Assembly (NCBI RefSeq): GCF_900105535.1
Contig: NZ_LT629779.1
Coordinates: forward strand, 868,001 to 932,000
Length of the DNA stretch: 64,000 nucleotides
Reading direction: 5' to 3'
Source of the DNA: Pseudarthrobacter equi
Lineage (GTDB): Bacteria; Actinomycetota; Actinomycetes; Actinomycetales; Micrococcaceae
The notes under the pieces are model-generated. The model was given only the letters and a program-made list of their open reading frames with translations. It had not been told where the DNA came from and made no database searches. The position numbers were made by a program, and so were the translations under genes. Each line of letters starts with the position of its first letter. The first letter of the stretch is position 1. Shown piece after piece: positions 62,539-64,000 of this stretch.

Positions 62539-64000
62539 ATGGCACCCGCCGATTTCACCACCGGTGCCCGCCCGGTCAAAGCAGCCCGCGGCACTGAGCT
62601 CACCGCCAAGTCGTGGCAGACCGAAGCGCCGCTGCGCATGCTGATGAACAACCTGGACCCCGAGGTGGCAGAACGCCCGGACGATCTTGTGGTCTATGGC
62701 GGCACTGGCCGCGCCGTCCGGTCCTGGGCAGCCTTCGACGCCATTACCCGCACCCTGGAAACCATGGAAAAGGACGAGACCCTCCTGGTCCAGTCCGGCA
62801 AGCCGGTGGGCGTGTTCCGCACCCACGAATGGGCTCCGCGGGTGCTGCTGGCCAACTCCAACCTGGTGGGCGACTGGGCAACCTGGCCCGAGTTCCGCCG
62901 CCTCGAGGCCGAAGGCCTGCTGATGTACGGCCAGATGACGGCAGGCTCCTGGATCTACATCGGCACGCAAGGCATCCTGCAGGGCACTTACGAAACCTTT
63001 GCCGCCGTCGGACGCAAACTTGCCGACGCCCGGCAGGCCACCGCCGGCCGCCCCGCGCCCGCAGAGGAAGGGTCCACCGAAGGACCCCTCGCCGGAACCC
63101 TGACCCTGACCGGCGGCTGCGGCGGCATGGGCGGCGCCCAGCCGCTGGCCGTTACCCTCAACGACGGTGCCTGCCTGATCGTCGACGTCGACGAATCCCG
63201 CCTGCGCCGCCGCGCCGGCAAGCGCTACCTGGATGAGGTTGAAACAGACCTCGACGCCGCCATCGCCAAGGTGCTCAAGGCCAAGGAAGAGCGCCGCGGC
63301 TGGTCTGTGGGCTATGTGGGCAACGCCGCCGAGGTCTTCCCGGAACTGCTCCGCCGCCACCAGGCCGGCGAGTTGACCATCGACGTCGTCACGGACCAGA
63401 CCAGCGCCCACGATCCCCTGTCCTACCTGCCTGAGGGCATCACGGTGGAGGAATGGCACACCGAGGCGGAGGCCGATCCCGAGGGGTTCACCAAGAAGGC
63501 CCAGGCCTCCATGGCGCGCCACGTGCAGGCGATGGTGGAATTCCAGGACGCCGGCGCCGAGGTCTTCGACTACGGAAACTCCATCCGCGATGAAGCCCGC
63601 AAAGGTGGCTACACCCGGGCGTTCGAATTCCCCGGCTTCGTCCCCGCTTACATCCGACCCCTGTTCTGCGAGGGCCTCGGCCCGTTCCGCTGGGTGGCAC
63701 TGTCCGGTGATCCGGAGGATATCCGCGTCACCGACGAAGCCATCAAGGAACTGTTCCCCGAGAACAAGCACCTCCACAAGTGGATCGACGCCGCCCAGGA
63801 GCGCGTCGAGTTCGAAGGCCTGCCCGCCCGCATCTGCTGGCTGGGATACGGCGAGCGCGCCGAGGCCGGTCTGCTCTTCAACCGCCTGGTTAAAGAAGGC
63901 AAGGTCAAGGCTCCCATCGTGATCGGCCGTGACCACCTGGACTCCGGCTCCGTCGCCTCCCCGTACCGGGAAACCGAAGCCATGGCCGACGGCTCGGACG
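62539..64000 (+). CDS. hutU: Urocanate hydratase, 3' end outside window
   Basis: Second enzyme of histidine degradation: urocanate plus water to imidazolonepropionate with tightly bound NAD. The first 487 codons of about 550 are visible: [80 protein letters not shown] (NAD site) and [18 protein letters not shown] near the edge. No frameshift is seen. AAAAGGAG lies 7 bases before the ATG at 62539. The rest of the hut operon should lie to the right. Confidence 0.97.
   Translation, partial: MAPADFTTGARPVKAARGTELTAKSWQTEAPLRMLMNNLDPEVAERPDDLVVYGGTGRAVRSWAAFDAITRTLETMEKDETLLVQSGKPVGVFRTHEWAPRVLLANSNLVGDWATWPEFRRLEAEGLLMYGQMTAGSWIYIGTQGILQGTYETFAAVGRKLADARQATAGRPAPAEEGSTEGPLAGTLTLTGGCGGMGGAQPLAVTLNDGACLIVDVDESRLRRRAGKRYLDEVETDLDAAIAKVLKAKEERRGWSVGYVGNAAEVFPELLRRHQAGELTIDVVTDQTSAHDPLSYLPEGITVEEWHTEAEADPEGFTKKAQASMARHVQAMVEFQDAGAEVFDYGNSIRDEARKGGYTRAFEFPGFVPAYIRPLFCEGLGPFRWVALSGDPEDIRVTDEAIKELFPENKHLHKWIDAAQERVEFEGLPARICWLGYGERAEAGLLFNRLVKEGKVKAPIVIGRDHLDSGSVASPYRETEAMADGSD

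Overview
The window is chromosomal DNA of a high-GC Gram-positive bacterium. Gene content (fused fructose PTS, DUF6458, DUF3618 and actinobacterial-holin stress proteins, SigB/SigF-type sigma factor, AzlCD, many leaderless promoters) points to Actinobacteria, most likely Micrococcaceae close to Arthrobacter or Pseudarthrobacter. The assignment is by recognition of protein families; no rRNA or other marker gene is present. I see no tRNA, rRNA, insertion sequence, prophage or CRISPR array.

Layout. 1-2613: fructose operon fruR-fruK-fruA on the minus strand, with an operator over its promoter. 2747-8741: small membrane protein, esterase-like hydrolase, a disaccharide phosphorylase pair (beta-phosphoglucomutase plus GH65) behind a LacI-type operator, and an MFS exporter. 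8869-20000: a glycine/serine one-carbon block. gcvP-gcvT-gcvH-glyA-sdaA-lipA runs on the minus strand, and a CycA-type glycine permease runs divergently. Each direction begins with its own tandem glycine riboswitch. The gaps of this block carry a family of palindromic elements and a 32-bp tandem repeat. 20137-30203: mixed housekeeping genes (pxpA, DUF445, glycerophosphodiesterase, CoA transferase, AzlCD, TetR, thiamine-binding protein, O-methyltransferase), several apparently expressed from leaderless promoters.

30238-34096: dps followed directly by a tightly coupled trio: acyl-CoA-dehydrogenase-like protein, PIG-L deacetylase/methyltransferase fusion, and GT2 glycosyltransferase. This looks like an unnamed biosynthetic unit. 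34107-41300: a general-stress region with a YihY membrane protein, a three-gene DUF3618/holin/LEA-like cassette, a coiled-coil membrane protein, an epimerase and a SigB-type sigma factor. Dps, the sigma factor, the epimerase, the stress cassette and the gene at 20219 share a palindromic TAAG-N4-CTTA box that runs into the -10 hexamer.

41455-51326: a ten-kilobase nucleotide-heptose cluster with GmhB, GT9 heptosyltransferase-like protein, two more glycosyltransferases, GmhA, two HldE-like kinase/nucleotidyltransferases, an SDR and an aldehyde dehydrogenase. Such genes are expected in Gram-negative LPS synthesis. Here they probably build a heptose-containing surface glycan or small glycoside. 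This is the most exciting system in the window. 51344-64000: a spermidine-synthase-like gene behind a leaderless 7-codon ORF; a 3-hydroxybutyrate uptake/oxidation locus with LysR control and a CRP/GlxR-like site; an HxlR-regulated quinone reductase; LysE and amino-acid permease; DinB and methyltransferase genes; and an IclR regulator next to urocanate hydratase, which runs off the right end.

Start sites were chosen by ribosome-binding sites, leaderless -10 boxes and family length. Promoters and operators were read by eye.
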